Below, piece after piece: positions 14,901 through 22,831 of a stretch of DNA of 64,000 nt. The position numbers were made by a program, and so were the translations under genes. How positions within the stretch are numbered: position 1 is the first letter of the stretch; every line of letters begins with the position of its first letter. The notes below the pieces were generated by a model. The model saw only the letters and a program-made list of their open reading frames with translations. It did no database searches and was not told the DNA's origin. This DNA is from Hymenobacter aerilatus (lineage in GTDB: Bacteria; Bacteroidota; Bacteroidia; Cytophagales; Hymenobacteraceae), in assembly GCF_022921095.1 (NCBI RefSeq), contig NZ_CP095053.1, positions 2,398,501-2,462,500 of the forward strand. Direction: 5' to 3'.

Positions 14901-16195
14901 CTCTCGTCTCTTCCAGCCAAGGCGGTACAGGTGGTGACACAAGAGTTCTTGGCCTTGCTAATGCAAAGGGAACAGATGGTGCACCGGGAACTATCAGCGC
15001 CGCTACTACTACCAGTATTCCGACCGGTATATCCAGTACCACCGACTGCTTGCCCATCCTCACGGCTTCGCTGGCCACGTCCACACCGCAGCTCACCCGC
15101 AGCAGCACTAGTGTTAAACCAGCTACGTACATTATCACAGTAACCAACTCGGGCGGCCAAGCCAACAATGTATCGGCGATGGTAACGATGGGTAACGGCA
15201 CCAGCCGTACTACTGGTGGTTCTGAGGCCGGCACAGCCAACGGTTTGATCAAATACAAAGCCGGTAGCGCAGTCGTAAAACTTACGGCGGCCGATGGTAC
15301 TGTCACTCAGCTGTTGGCAGTGGCCCGACGCGGGCAGGCTGCTTCTGCGCAATACACACAGCCTACTGCCGATTCTTCTACGCCCACGTTCAGCAATATC
15401 ACGATGCCCGCGGGCTCTACCCTCACCATTTCGTACGTAGCCGAGGTGGCTTCCTCCGCGGTGAATAATACGCCTTACCAATCGGGCGTGAAAGTGATAT
15501 ACCCCGACCCTACTCGCACGAGCGATGCCAACTGGGCCTCTCCGGGAATTATGTATACGGCTATGCCAACCACTGCCGTACCCGGCAACAACTACGTGAG
15601 CACCAGCTCGATGGCCGAAGACATCATTATTACGCAGCCCCTACCCGTCGAGCTGAAGCAGTTCAGCGTAGCTGTTATTCGCCAAGATGCACAGCTGACG
15701 TGGAGCACGGCCTCGGAAAAGAAAAACGACCGGTTTGAGGTGGAACGCTCGTTGGATGGGCAGGTATTTGAGCGGATTGGTACAGTGAAGGGCGCAGGCT
15801 ACAGCGCGCAGACGCAAACCTACCACTACCTCGATGCAAACGCTGCTCGCCTGAGTGTGGGACACCCTCTGTACTACCGCCTACGCCAGGTGGATATGGA
15901 TGGCACCGACGCCTACAGCCCCGTACGGGCCATCCAGTTTGATGCGGCGCAGGAGGCCACTGTCAGCGTGTACCCTAACCCTACCCAAACGCAGGCCACA
16001 CTGGAGCTAACCAGCCTACCAGCCGGCAGCTACCAGGTACGGATTCTGGACCTGACGGGTCGTGTGCTGCGCGAGCAGACACTGGCGGGCCAGCAACTGC
16101 ACCAATTGTCTGTAGCAGAACTGCCAATGGGCACCTACTTGGTGCAGGTGCGCGGCGCCAATACCAACCTGACGCTACCGTTGTTGCGGAACTAG
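11981..16195 (+). CDS. Large secreted lectin-like, Gly-rich protein with T9SS sorting domain
   Basis: 1404 aa from ATG 11981; the frame is open from 11882, but the signal peptide (LLALLVLLLANTTVFA) fits this start. In order: an L-type-lectin-like beta-sandwich (about 35-310, FSISFEFFSYGGNGADGFSV); a cadherin/Big-like Ig module (about 310-420); a DUF11-type repeat (about 425-530); a long glycine-rich stretch (about 800-965, encoded around 14385-14880) with GGGGGNGGNGGNGG-type runs; another DUF11-type module; an immunoglobulin-like segment common ahead of T9SS tails (VELKQFSVAVI); and a type A sorting domain with SVYPNPTQTQATLEL near residue 1330. It is expected to be exported, cleaved and anchored on the cell surface, probably as an adhesin or matrix protein. 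The ligand is unknown. Confidence 0.85.
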   Translation: MKRNILCRHVSTSSARIRQLLALLVLLLANTTVFAQFPRQVSFSTNASSDFNLGGTAKLTGTSTSTDGVLQLTTNATNVAGYAIDQKSFPAPNGFSISFEFFSYGGNGADGFSVFLVDADKTTASETGINAFRIGATGGSLGYAQKNAAPATGQPDLRSPGVPNGYIGIGIDEFGNYANPSEGRVGGPGSRPDAVSIRGAGIGTDYNSTTDYPYLAGSGTLPFSLDVGTAGRVTDPLNPNYRRAYIDVVPQADGTYKIRVQIQHGTAIQTAIDNVTVPRPPANLRIGFAGSTGGSTNYHEIRNLAVLQSPVATDDRAGTRYDQPVTFSAIANDLFQYSTFKLGGVDLDPSTAGIQSTYTVAGKGTFTANDEGQVTFTPSGTFSGIVTIPYTVQDLAGSNASPIYQSNPANITVVVSGADVATTISGPTAANPGASVTYTVSTVNIGQEAALNVVPTLQLPTSATNIVMPANATRSASNLITFPAIASLESSAPPVAHTVTFTMPNSGSVTGTATYTASTPDPNLDNNSSTLTTNIIGISNVTSGCAAPGQDGAVTLTSTSEPNTYYPGLSVATDKKSIVLGTVRNATGLPITAGDLLLVIQMQGADINTSNTTAYGSGATGNGGSGNLSSNYSAGQYEYAIAASDVAADGTVRLQAALTYSYSNQNYSDATGGQRRFQVIRVPQYASVIVSGTVTGLPWNGTTGGVLIVDVAGQTTFSTGAVLDMNGKGFRGGSEKQFTGASGYASNDYRNVAVTGLAGAHGSKGEGLAGTPRYVNNAGSLLDTGVEGYFTGSVGSGAPGNAGGGGSDATPLTNLGNTGGGGGGNGGNGGNGGKYSSDAASLGGVGGAKGASASANRLFLGGGGGAGSSNMAASTIASGATGGGIIIIRTGMVSGAGTLRANGNDAATNSTGSGGGGGGAGGTVMVVARTTTNMSNIVVSTNGGKGGSATAATTSRGGGGGGGGGLIYANNALSLVSSSQGGTGGDTRVLGLANAKGTDGAPGTISAATTTSIPTGISSTTDCLPILTASLATSTPQLTRSSTSVKPATYIITVTNSGGQANNVSAMVTMGNGTSRTTGGSEAGTANGLIKYKAGSAVVKLTAADGTVTQLLAVARRGQAASAQYTQPTADSSTPTFSNITMPAGSTLTISYVAEVASSAVNNTPYQSGVKVIYPDPTRTSDANWASPGIMYTAMPTTAVPGNNYVSTSSMAEDIIITQPLPVELKQFSVAVIRQDAQLTWSTASEKKNDRFEVERSLDGQVFERIGTVKGAGYSAQTQTYHYLDANAARLSVGHPLYYRLRQVDMDGTDAYSPVRAIQFDAAQEATVSVYPNPTQTQATLELTSLPAGSYQVRILDLTGRVLREQTLAGQQLHQLSVAELPMGTYLVQVRGANTNLTLPLLRN

Positions 16196-16215
16196 TCTAC
16201 CCTGCACGCAGGTTG

Positions 16216-16251
16216 AAAAGCGGTCCGGCACCTTGCCGGACCGCTTTTTTT
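16216..16251 (+). terminator. Rho-independent terminator
   Basis: AAAAGCGGTCCGGC (16216-16229), loop ACCTT, GCCGGACCGCTTTT (16235-16248), plus further Ts. It closes the T9SS gene ending at 16195. Confidence 0.9.
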
Positions 16252-16319
16252 GTGCATTTTGGCCCGTTTCTACCCTGCTGAAGGGTAGGGCGCTTTTATT
16301 TTCTCTGTTTTTTGTTCCG

Positions 16320-16796
16320 ATGGATTCTCCCCAACCCGAGTTCATGCGCGAAGCCATTCGCCTTTCTATTGAAAAAATGCAGGCCGGTCACGGTGGCCCG
16401 TTTGGTGCCGTGGTGGTAAAAGACGGGCAGATTATTGCCCGCGGTTTCAACCAGGTAACTAGCACCAACGACCCTACCTGCCATGCCGAGGTAGACGCCA
16501 TCCGGAAAGCCTGCACGGCGCTGGGCACGCACCAACTCGACGGTTGTGATTTGTACACCTCCTGCGAGCCGTGCCCCATGTGCCTGGGTGCCATCTACTG
16601 GGCCCGCCCGCGGCGGGTATTCTATGGCAATACCAAGCAGGATGCCGCCGCCATCGGCTTCGACGACCACTTTATCTACGATGAAATTGAGCGGCCATTG
16701 GCTGAGCGTAGCATTCCGATGGAGCAAGTGCTACCCGAAGAAGCCATAGAAGGATTCAAGGCATGGCAGCGGCACGAAAGCCGTACTTCATACTAA
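16320..16796 (+). CDS. guaD: Guanine deaminase (cytidine-deaminase fold)
   Basis: 158 aa from ATG 16320; the open frame back to 16233 overlaps the terminator and is rejected. Guanine to xanthine and ammonia, purine salvage or catabolism, cytoplasmic. Zinc-site motifs are clear: HAEVDAIRKA (His and catalytic Glu) and SCEPCPMCLGAIYWARP (the two Cys ligands). HGGPFGAVVVKDG and the C-terminal FKAWQ closely resemble Bacillus-type GuaD rather than the tRNA deaminase TadA. A single gene with its own leader. Confidence 0.9.
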   Translation: MDSPQPEFMREAIRLSIEKMQAGHGGPFGAVVVKDGQIIARGFNQVTSTNDPTCHAEVDAIRKACTALGTHQLDGCDLYTSCEPCPMCLGAIYWARPRRVFYGNTKQDAAAIGFDDHFIYDEIERPLAERSIPMEQVLPEEAIEGFKAWQRHESRTSY

Positions 16797-16950
16797 CCGC
16801 ACGTAATTGCATAGCTGGAGATGAATATGATTTATTCTGTTTTATCTCCGGCTATAAATCGTGTTTTAACCTCATATAATACAATATAACAAGCCTTTAT
16901 GGCTTTCTAATTGATACATACTGGTCTGTACGTTCTATCTACCGACCAGC

Positions 16951-19857
16951 TTGAAAACTTATTTATTTTATCTTTTCCTACTGTGCTTTACGTGCCGAGC
17001 CCTGGCGCAGCAAGGCAGTTGGACACCCGCTAATGCGGATTTGTCTTATCCGCGCACGCTACTGAAAGCCGCTGAGCTCCCCGCCGTGCAAAGGTCCTTA
17101 ACGCTGCCGGCAAACCAGGCACTCTATACCGGGCTGTTCAATAGCATCAACACCCCACCACCTACGGATACGACCAGCACCAGCGGCCGGCGCAGCCGGG
17201 CTACGTTTGCTAAAAACACGGCCTTTGCGCTGCTACTCAACCGGCACCCGGCGTCTGCTGGGGGGCTGGAGCCACTACCGGCCAACCAGCGCGCTACCCT
17301 GCTCACCAACGCCACTACCTTGCTGGCTACCCTCAACTTTCAGGTATCGGCCTGGCCATCATACACTGACTGGCAATGGCGCTCCAAGGAGCTGATAGAC
17401 TACCTGATAGCGTATGATTTGCTGCGCGGAGCCGGCGTGCCGGAAATGGAACTGACCATTGGTCGCGCTAAGCTTCAGAAGTTTGCCGGCAACCTGCACC
17501 GGCAGTCAGTGGCTTCTATCTTCGGCTTCACGTTTTATAGCACTGTCAAGAACAACCATACGCTGATGACGGCGGCGGCATTGGGCATGGCGGCCGTGGT
17601 GCTCAATGATGCCACCAGCACCACCGCCAGCCAGCAACCCGCTACCTGGATTGCCACCGGACTGTATAACATCGACAATGTACTGTGGCAAGACGCGCAA
17701 CGGCAGTCGGACCCAACGGCGGTGGCGGGCTATGCTGAGGGGCCATATTATTTCAAGTACGCGTTTCTGAATTGCCTGCCTTTTTTTCGGGCGATGGGGC
17801 ATTTTTTGCCGGCCGGCTCCCTACCCTATACCTTCAACGGCACCACGCGCAACATCCCCAACCCCTACTACGACCCGCGCTACGACCGTCTTTACCAATG
17901 GATATCGGCTATCCTGATGCCCGATGGCCGCTTTCCAGCGTTGGAAGACTCCTATGTGGATATGGGCATGCCCGAGTTGGCCCTTACCGGCAACCCGGCC
18001 TACGCGCGTCCGCTGCACCTGAGTAAGCTGGCGCCTACCCAACTAAACTCGCTAACGGCCCAGCTCCGCGACGTGACCGTAGACATGCGCGCTGCCTACC
18101 TCGCCGCCAACGTAGCCCCTACCCCTGGTCCATCGGGCACCCTTACATCTTTACCACAAAGCGGCAACCTCATCTTCCGCTCCGGCTCCGACTCACTGGC
18201 TTCCTACCTCCACCTTTATGGCAAAAGCCAGCAGGCCCGTACCACCTCCGGCGGCCACCGCCATACCGATGCGGGCAGCTTTGTGCTGCACGCCTACGGG
18301 CAGTTGCTGGCCCTGGACGCCGGCTACCTTAGCTTCGACCGCCGCAATGAGGTAAAAGAAGCCACCAACCACAACATGGTGCTGGTGGATAACGCTGGCC
18401 CGGCCTCGGATGCCACCAGCGCTGTGGGCACCGTGCAACGCGCTTTCCAAACCGAAAACCTCAGCTACGGCGAAGTGCAGTCTACCTACGCCGGGACCAC
18501 GATTACGCGCAAAACGCTGTTTGTGCGCAACAGCTACTACCTACTGGCCGATTTTGTGCAGTCCAACGCGCCGCACGCCTATACGTGGCAGCTGCACGGC
18601 TATGGGCTGGAAAATGGCACCACCGCCACAGGCACCTTCCAAAGCACCCTCGGGTCCCATGAAGGCACCTGGTCTAAAAACGGTGTGCAACTGCTGGCTC
18701 ACGTAACGGCTACGGCCGGCGCTACCAATTACGCTACCACTACCAGCGCCCACGAACTCACCTACAATACCCCTGAAAACCACACTACCCTGCTCGTACG
18801 CAAAGAAGGTAGCGCCCAAACGCAGTTTCTGGCAGCGCTTTACCCATACACCGCCGAGCCTACCCTCAGCCCCAGCACCACCAGCACGTCCACTACCGCC
18901 GCGCTGGCCCTCACCTCTACCTTCCAGGATGTAGTGTTTGCGCAGGCCGATACAGTGTTGACGCAGGACGAAAGCGATTTGCTTCCCCAAGCTGTTAGTG
19001 CCGATGGCCTTCTGACTTTTTATTCGCTGGATAAAGCCAATCGATTTGCGCAACTCTTTCTCCAACAAGGCACTACCATACGCTACGGCTCCACACCTGT
19101 GCTGACTTCGTCGCGGCGAGCCGATATCAGCTGGCAGCGTTTGAGTAGCAGTTTATACAGTGGCTACGTTAGCCGTGCCACCACCCTTATGCTGCCACTT
19201 CCCACAGCACCTCAAACCGTGACGGGCACAGGTGTAGCAGCGTATCAATACGATGCGGCCGCGCAGCAGCTCCGCATTACCCTGACGGAAGCCACCGACT
19301 TTCGGGTGGCGGCTACACCCGGCACGCCCCTACCCGTGGTACTGGCCAGCTTTGAAGCGCAACGCCAACCAGCAGCCGTACAACTGCGCTGGCAAACAGC
19401 CTCTGAAAGCCAGAACCGCGGCTTCGCTGTGCAACGCTCCACCGATGGCGTGACCTTTACCACTGTGGGATTTGCGGCCGGCGCGGGCGCAGCACACCGC
19501 TACGCCTACCACGATGCCACGGCCCCGCAAGCGCTGACGTATTACCGCTTGCAACAGCAAGACCATAATAGCACGGCTAGCCACTCACCGGTAGTGGCTG
19601 TGGCGGCTTCCGCTGCTACCCTATCGGTCGCCCCCGTTCCTGCGCAGGATTTTCTGACAGTTTCCTACCCCCATTCACCAATTGAAATCCGCCTGACGCT
19701 GTTCGATCAGCACGGCCGAACCATATTACAGCAGAGCTTCCGCCAGCAAACCCAGCTCAACGTTTCGGCCCTGGCAAATGGCTTGTATATACTGCGCGCC
19801 ACTGACGCCGCCGGACAGCCGATAGGACAGGCGCAACGGGTGGTTGTTGCGCATTAA
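16951..19857 (+). CDS. Heparinase II/III-like polysaccharide lyase with T9SS tail
   Basis: 968 aa; TTG start at 16951, giving a signal peptide (YLFLLCFTCRALA, cut before QQGS). An alginate-lyase-like helical N-terminal domain (about 30-380) is followed by the heparinase II/III beta domain with GGHRHTDAGSF at about 434-444, where the His residues are typical catalytic or metal positions. The C-terminus has the module VVLASFEAQRQPAAVQLRWQ (about 790) and a sorting domain ending in LNVSALANGLYILRA. It probably degrades acidic polysaccharides by elimination outside the cell. The substrate cannot be told from sequence. Its C-terminal module is related to that of the protein at 11981. Confidence 0.85.
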   Translation: MKTYLFYLFLLCFTCRALAQQGSWTPANADLSYPRTLLKAAELPAVQRSLTLPANQALYTGLFNSINTPPPTDTTSTSGRRSRATFAKNTAFALLLNRHPASAGGLEPLPANQRATLLTNATTLLATLNFQVSAWPSYTDWQWRSKELIDYLIAYDLLRGAGVPEMELTIGRAKLQKFAGNLHRQSVASIFGFTFYSTVKNNHTLMTAAALGMAAVVLNDATSTTASQQPATWIATGLYNIDNVLWQDAQRQSDPTAVAGYAEGPYYFKYAFLNCLPFFRAMGHFLPAGSLPYTFNGTTRNIPNPYYDPRYDRLYQWISAILMPDGRFPALEDSYVDMGMPELALTGNPAYARPLHLSKLAPTQLNSLTAQLRDVTVDMRAAYLAANVAPTPGPSGTLTSLPQSGNLIFRSGSDSLASYLHLYGKSQQARTTSGGHRHTDAGSFVLHAYGQLLALDAGYLSFDRRNEVKEATNHNMVLVDNAGPASDATSAVGTVQRAFQTENLSYGEVQSTYAGTTITRKTLFVRNSYYLLADFVQSNAPHAYTWQLHGYGLENGTTATGTFQSTLGSHEGTWSKNGVQLLAHVTATAGATNYATTTSAHELTYNTPENHTTLLVRKEGSAQTQFLAALYPYTAEPTLSPSTTSTSTTAALALTSTFQDVVFAQADTVLTQDESDLLPQAVSADGLLTFYSLDKANRFAQLFLQQGTTIRYGSTPVLTSSRRADISWQRLSSSLYSGYVSRATTLMLPLPTAPQTVTGTGVAAYQYDAAAQQLRITLTEATDFRVAATPGTPLPVVLASFEAQRQPAAVQLRWQTASESQNRGFAVQRSTDGVTFTTVGFAAGAGAAHRYAYHDATAPQALTYYRLQQQDHNSTASHSPVVAVAASAATLSVAPVPAQDFLTVSYPHSPIEIRLTLFDQHGRTILQQSFRQQTQLNVSALANGLYILRATDAAGQPIGQAQRVVVAH

Positions 19858-19873
19858 ACAAACATAGCAGAAA

Positions 19874-19915
19874 ACACAACGGCCCGCATCCAGTACTGGA
19901 TGCGGGCCGTTGTGT
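19874..19915. terminator. Bidirectional terminator between lyase gene and ffh
   Basis: A perfect 21-bp inverted repeat with no spacer (19874-19894 with 19895-19915, core GGCCCGCATCCAGT). It separates the convergent genes ending at 19857 and 19930. Confidence 0.85.
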
Positions 19916-19929
19916 GTGCAGCGGGCTTG

Positions 19930-21285
19930 TTAGAACTTGCCGCCTTTACCCATGCCACCCATCATGCGGGCCATTTGGGCCATACCGCCTTTGGTTTGGC
20001 TCATTTTGTTCATGGTGCGCATCATTTTGCGCATGTCCTCAAACTGCTTCATCAGGTTGTTTACCTGCTGGATGTCGGTGCCGCTACCTTTGGCCAGGCG
20101 ACGACGGCGCGAACCGTTTAGCAGCTCGGGCTGGGCGCGCTCCTTGGGCGTCATGCTTTTGATGATGGCTTCGATAGGCTTGAACGCGTCATCGTCAATA
20201 TCCACGTCCTTGATGGCTTTGCTCATACCCGGAATCATGCCTACCAGGTCCTTCAAGTTGCCCATCTTCTTGATCTGCTCCAGCTGCGAGAGGAAGTCGT
20301 CGAAGTTGAACTGGTTCTTGCGGATTTTCTGGTTGATGCGCTTGGCTTCGTCCTCATCGAACTGCTGCTGGGCGCGTTCTACCAGCGAAATCACGTCGCC
20401 CATGCCCAGGATACGCTGGGCCATACGGTCGGGGTAGAACAGGTCGAGGGCCTCCATCTTCTCACCCGTCGAGATGAACTTGATGGGCTTCTCCACCACG
20501 GCCCGGATCGAGAGGGCAGCGCCGCCGCGCGAGTCACCGTCGAGTTTGGTGAGCACCACGCCGTCAAAGTTCAGGCGGTCGTTGAAGGTTTTGGCGGTGT
20601 TCACGGCGTCCTGGCCGGTCATGGAGTCCACCACAAACAGGGTTTCGGAGGGGTTGATGGCCCGCTTCACCTGCTCAATCTCGCGCATCATCTGCTCATC
20701 TACGGCCAAGCGGCCGGCGGTGTCGATGATGACTACCTTTTTGTTGTTCTGCTTGGCGTAGGCAATGGCGTTCTGCGAAATCTCAACGGGATTCTTATTC
20801 TCCACTTCGCTGTATACCTCTACCCCAATCTGCTCGCCCAGCACCTTTAGCTGGTCGATGGCGGCGGGGCGGTACACGTCGCAGGCCACCAGCAGCACGT
20901 TGCGGTTCTGCTTCTTGATGTGGTTGGCCAGCTTGCCGGCAAACGTGGTTTTGCCCGACCCTTGCAAACCCGAGAGCAGTACCACGGCCGGTTCACCCTT
21001 AATCACGATGTCCTGCTTCTCGCCGCCCATCAGCTCGGTCAGCTCGTCATAGACAATCTTAGTCATCAGCTGACCCGGCGACACGCTGATGAGCACGTCG
21101 CGGCCCATGGCCTCGTCCTTAATTTTATCGGTTACTTCCTTGGCTACCTTATAGTTCACGTCGGCATCCACCAGGGCACGGCGGATTTCCTTCACGGTAG
21201 AAGCAACGTTGATTTCCGTGATGCTACCCTGACCTTTCAGGGTTTTAAACGCACGGTCGAGTTTGGTGGAGAGATTATCGAACAT
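19930..21285 (-). CDS. ffh: Signal recognition particle GTPase Ffh
   Basis: 451 aa. SRP54-type protein that binds signal peptides and SRP RNA and delivers ribosomes to FtsY. N domain (1-95), then the G domain with G1 GLQGSGKT (106-113), DTAGR (about 188), TKLDGD (about 246) and the SRP-specific GxGE stretch ISTGEKMEAL; the M domain (about 300-451) has the RNA-binding SGSRRRRLAKGSG-like block (here NGSRRRRLAKGSG) and a methionine-rich tail. Full length for the family. The SRP RNA gene is in the same window (about 51.2 kb). Confidence 0.97.
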   Translation of the reverse strand: MFDNLSTKLDRAFKTLKGQGSITEINVASTVKEIRRALVDADVNYKVAKEVTDKIKDEAMGRDVLISVSPGQLMTKIVYDELTELMGGEKQDIVIKGEPAVVLLSGLQGSGKTTFAGKLANHIKKQNRNVLLVACDVYRPAAIDQLKVLGEQIGVEVYSEVENKNPVEISQNAIAYAKQNNKKVVIIDTAGRLAVDEQMMREIEQVKRAINPSETLFVVDSMTGQDAVNTAKTFNDRLNFDGVVLTKLDGDSRGGAALSIRAVVEKPIKFISTGEKMEALDLFYPDRMAQRILGMGDVISLVERAQQQFDEDEAKRINQKIRKNQFNFDDFLSQLEQIKKMGNLKDLVGMIPGMSKAIKDVDIDDDAFKPIEAIIKSMTPKERAQPELLNGSRRRRLAKGSGTDIQQVNNLMKQFEDMRKMMRTMNKMSQTKGGMAQMARMMGGMGKGGKF

Positions 21286-21498
21286 CGGTTGATGTAGTGT
21301 TTTTCAATGAGGTGAGGGGCTACGCGGCTGGCTATATAGTATTCACTGGCACAGCCCGCTACCCTACTCGTATGGCGGGACGCCTTTTCTTTATCATCAG
21401 TGTACTGCAGAACGAGCCCACAGAAAGTTTACAAAATTAGCCAGAAAACCCCGGAAAGCCGCGGCTGCGTACCTTCGCGCCTCCATTTGAATTATGCC

Positions 21499-22812
21499 GT
21501 GCCCGTGTCTGCCCTGCGTCCGCTTCGTTTGCTTGTGATTACGTACTACTGGCCGCCTTCGGGTGGGGCCGGCGTGCAGCGGAGTCTGAAGTTTGTGAAG
21601 CACCTACCGGCGCTGGGCGTAGAGCCTACCGTGGTGACCGTGGACCCCGAGCGCGGCGCCTACCCCGTGCTGGATGAGTCGCTGCTGGCGGAAGTGCCGG
21701 CCGGCGTGCGCGTGCTGCGCACCGATACGTCGGAGCCGTTTGGCAGCTACAAAAAAATCACGCGGCGGGAGCAGATTCCGTATGGCGGCTTTGCCAACGA
21801 GAGCAAAACGAGTTTCACGCAACGCCTGTTCAAATTTGTGCGGGGCAACTTCTTCCTACCTGACCCGCGCCGGGGCTGGAACCGCCATGCCCTGCGCGCG
21901 GCAGCACAGCTGCTGGCCCAGGGCGAGCAGTTCGACGCGGTACTCACCAGCTCGCCTCCCCACTCCACCCAGCTTATTGGTCTGGAGCTGAAAAAGCGTT
22001 ACGGTTTGCGCTGGGTGGCCGACATGCGCGACCCGTGGACGGATATTTATTATCAACAGGAGCTGCACCAAACAGCACCCGCCCGCTGGCTCGACGCCCG
22101 CTACGAGCGCCAAGTGCTGGAGCAGGCCGATATCGTACTGACTACCAGCCCTGATACGCGCTGCCTGTTGCTGGGCAAATCGAAAAAGCTGACTCCGAGC
22201 AAGTTCCACGTCATTCCCAACGGCTACGACGAAAGCGACTTCCGCCAACTTTCTACCCCCCCTCCCGACGCGCTGCTTATTACCCATACCGGTACTATTT
22301 CGGAAACCTACCACGTGCAGGAGCTGCTGCGCGCCGTGGCCGCGTGCGCGCAGCAGTATCCGACGGTGCCCTTGCGGCTGCGCTTTGTGGGCAAGGTGTC
22401 GGAGGGGGTGCGGCAGCAGGTAGCCGTGGCAGGCCTAGCCGACCGCACGGAGTTCCTGCCCTTTGTGCCGCACCACGAGTCGGTGGGGTACCTGCTGCGC
22501 AGCACGGCCCTACTGATGGCCATTCCCGACGTGCCGAACAACCTAGGCATTTTGCCGGGCAAAATCTTTGAATACTTGGCGGCCCGCAAGCCCATCCTCT
22601 GCGTGGGCCCAGCCGGCTCCGACGCCGACGAGATTCTGCGCCAGTGCGGTGCGGGCCAAGCATTTCCTTACCTCGATTACACCGCCATGCTGGCCTACCT
22701 GGAAACACTGGTGGCGCAGTGGCAAACCAATTCTAATCTGGATTTGCCGGGCAACGCGCACACCCGCTATTCTCGCCGCGCCCTCACCGAGCAGCTGGTG
22801 AAGCTATTGTAA
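21499..22812 (+). CDS. GT4-family glycosyltransferase
   Basis: About 437 aa. The frame is open from 21400; the likely start is GTG 21499 or 21505 (TTG 21487 also possible), placing LRLLVITYYWPPSGGAGVQR at the N-terminus. GT-B fold: N-terminal acceptor domain, then the donor site FEYLAARKPILCVGP with the glutamate pair typical of family GT4 (EIL near residue 400). NPNGYDE-like HVIPNGYDESDF and HTGTISETYHVQEL mark the inter-domain start. Likely transfers a sugar in surface-polysaccharide or LPS assembly. Opens the surface-glycan locus. Confidence 0.85.
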   Translation: MPVSALRPLRLLVITYYWPPSGGAGVQRSLKFVKHLPALGVEPTVVTVDPERGAYPVLDESLLAEVPAGVRVLRTDTSEPFGSYKKITRREQIPYGGFANESKTSFTQRLFKFVRGNFFLPDPRRGWNRHALRAAAQLLAQGEQFDAVLTSSPPHSTQLIGLELKKRYGLRWVADMRDPWTDIYYQQELHQTAPARWLDARYERQVLEQADIVLTTSPDTRCLLLGKSKKLTPSKFHVIPNGYDESDFRQLSTPPPDALLITHTGTISETYHVQELLRAVAACAQQYPTVPLRLRFVGKVSEGVRQQVAVAGLADRTEFLPFVPHHESVGYLLRSTALLMAIPDVPNNLGILPGKIFEYLAARKPILCVGPAGSDADEILRQCGAGQAFPYLDYTAMLAYLETLVAQWQTNSNLDLPGNAHTRYSRRALTEQLVKLL

Positions 22813-22831
22813 GGACGCTTGGCCGACACTC

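Noticed and set aside
14344..15481. Long minus-strand open frames (164, 307 and 141 aa) opposite the Gly-rich gene
   Set aside because: They are shadows of the GGC/GGT-rich coding strand, with Pro-, Arg- or Thr-rich low-complexity translations and no domain.
20474..21297. Plus-strand open frames inside ffh (95, 95 and 125 aa)
   Set aside because: Antisense shadows of a clearly conserved gene.
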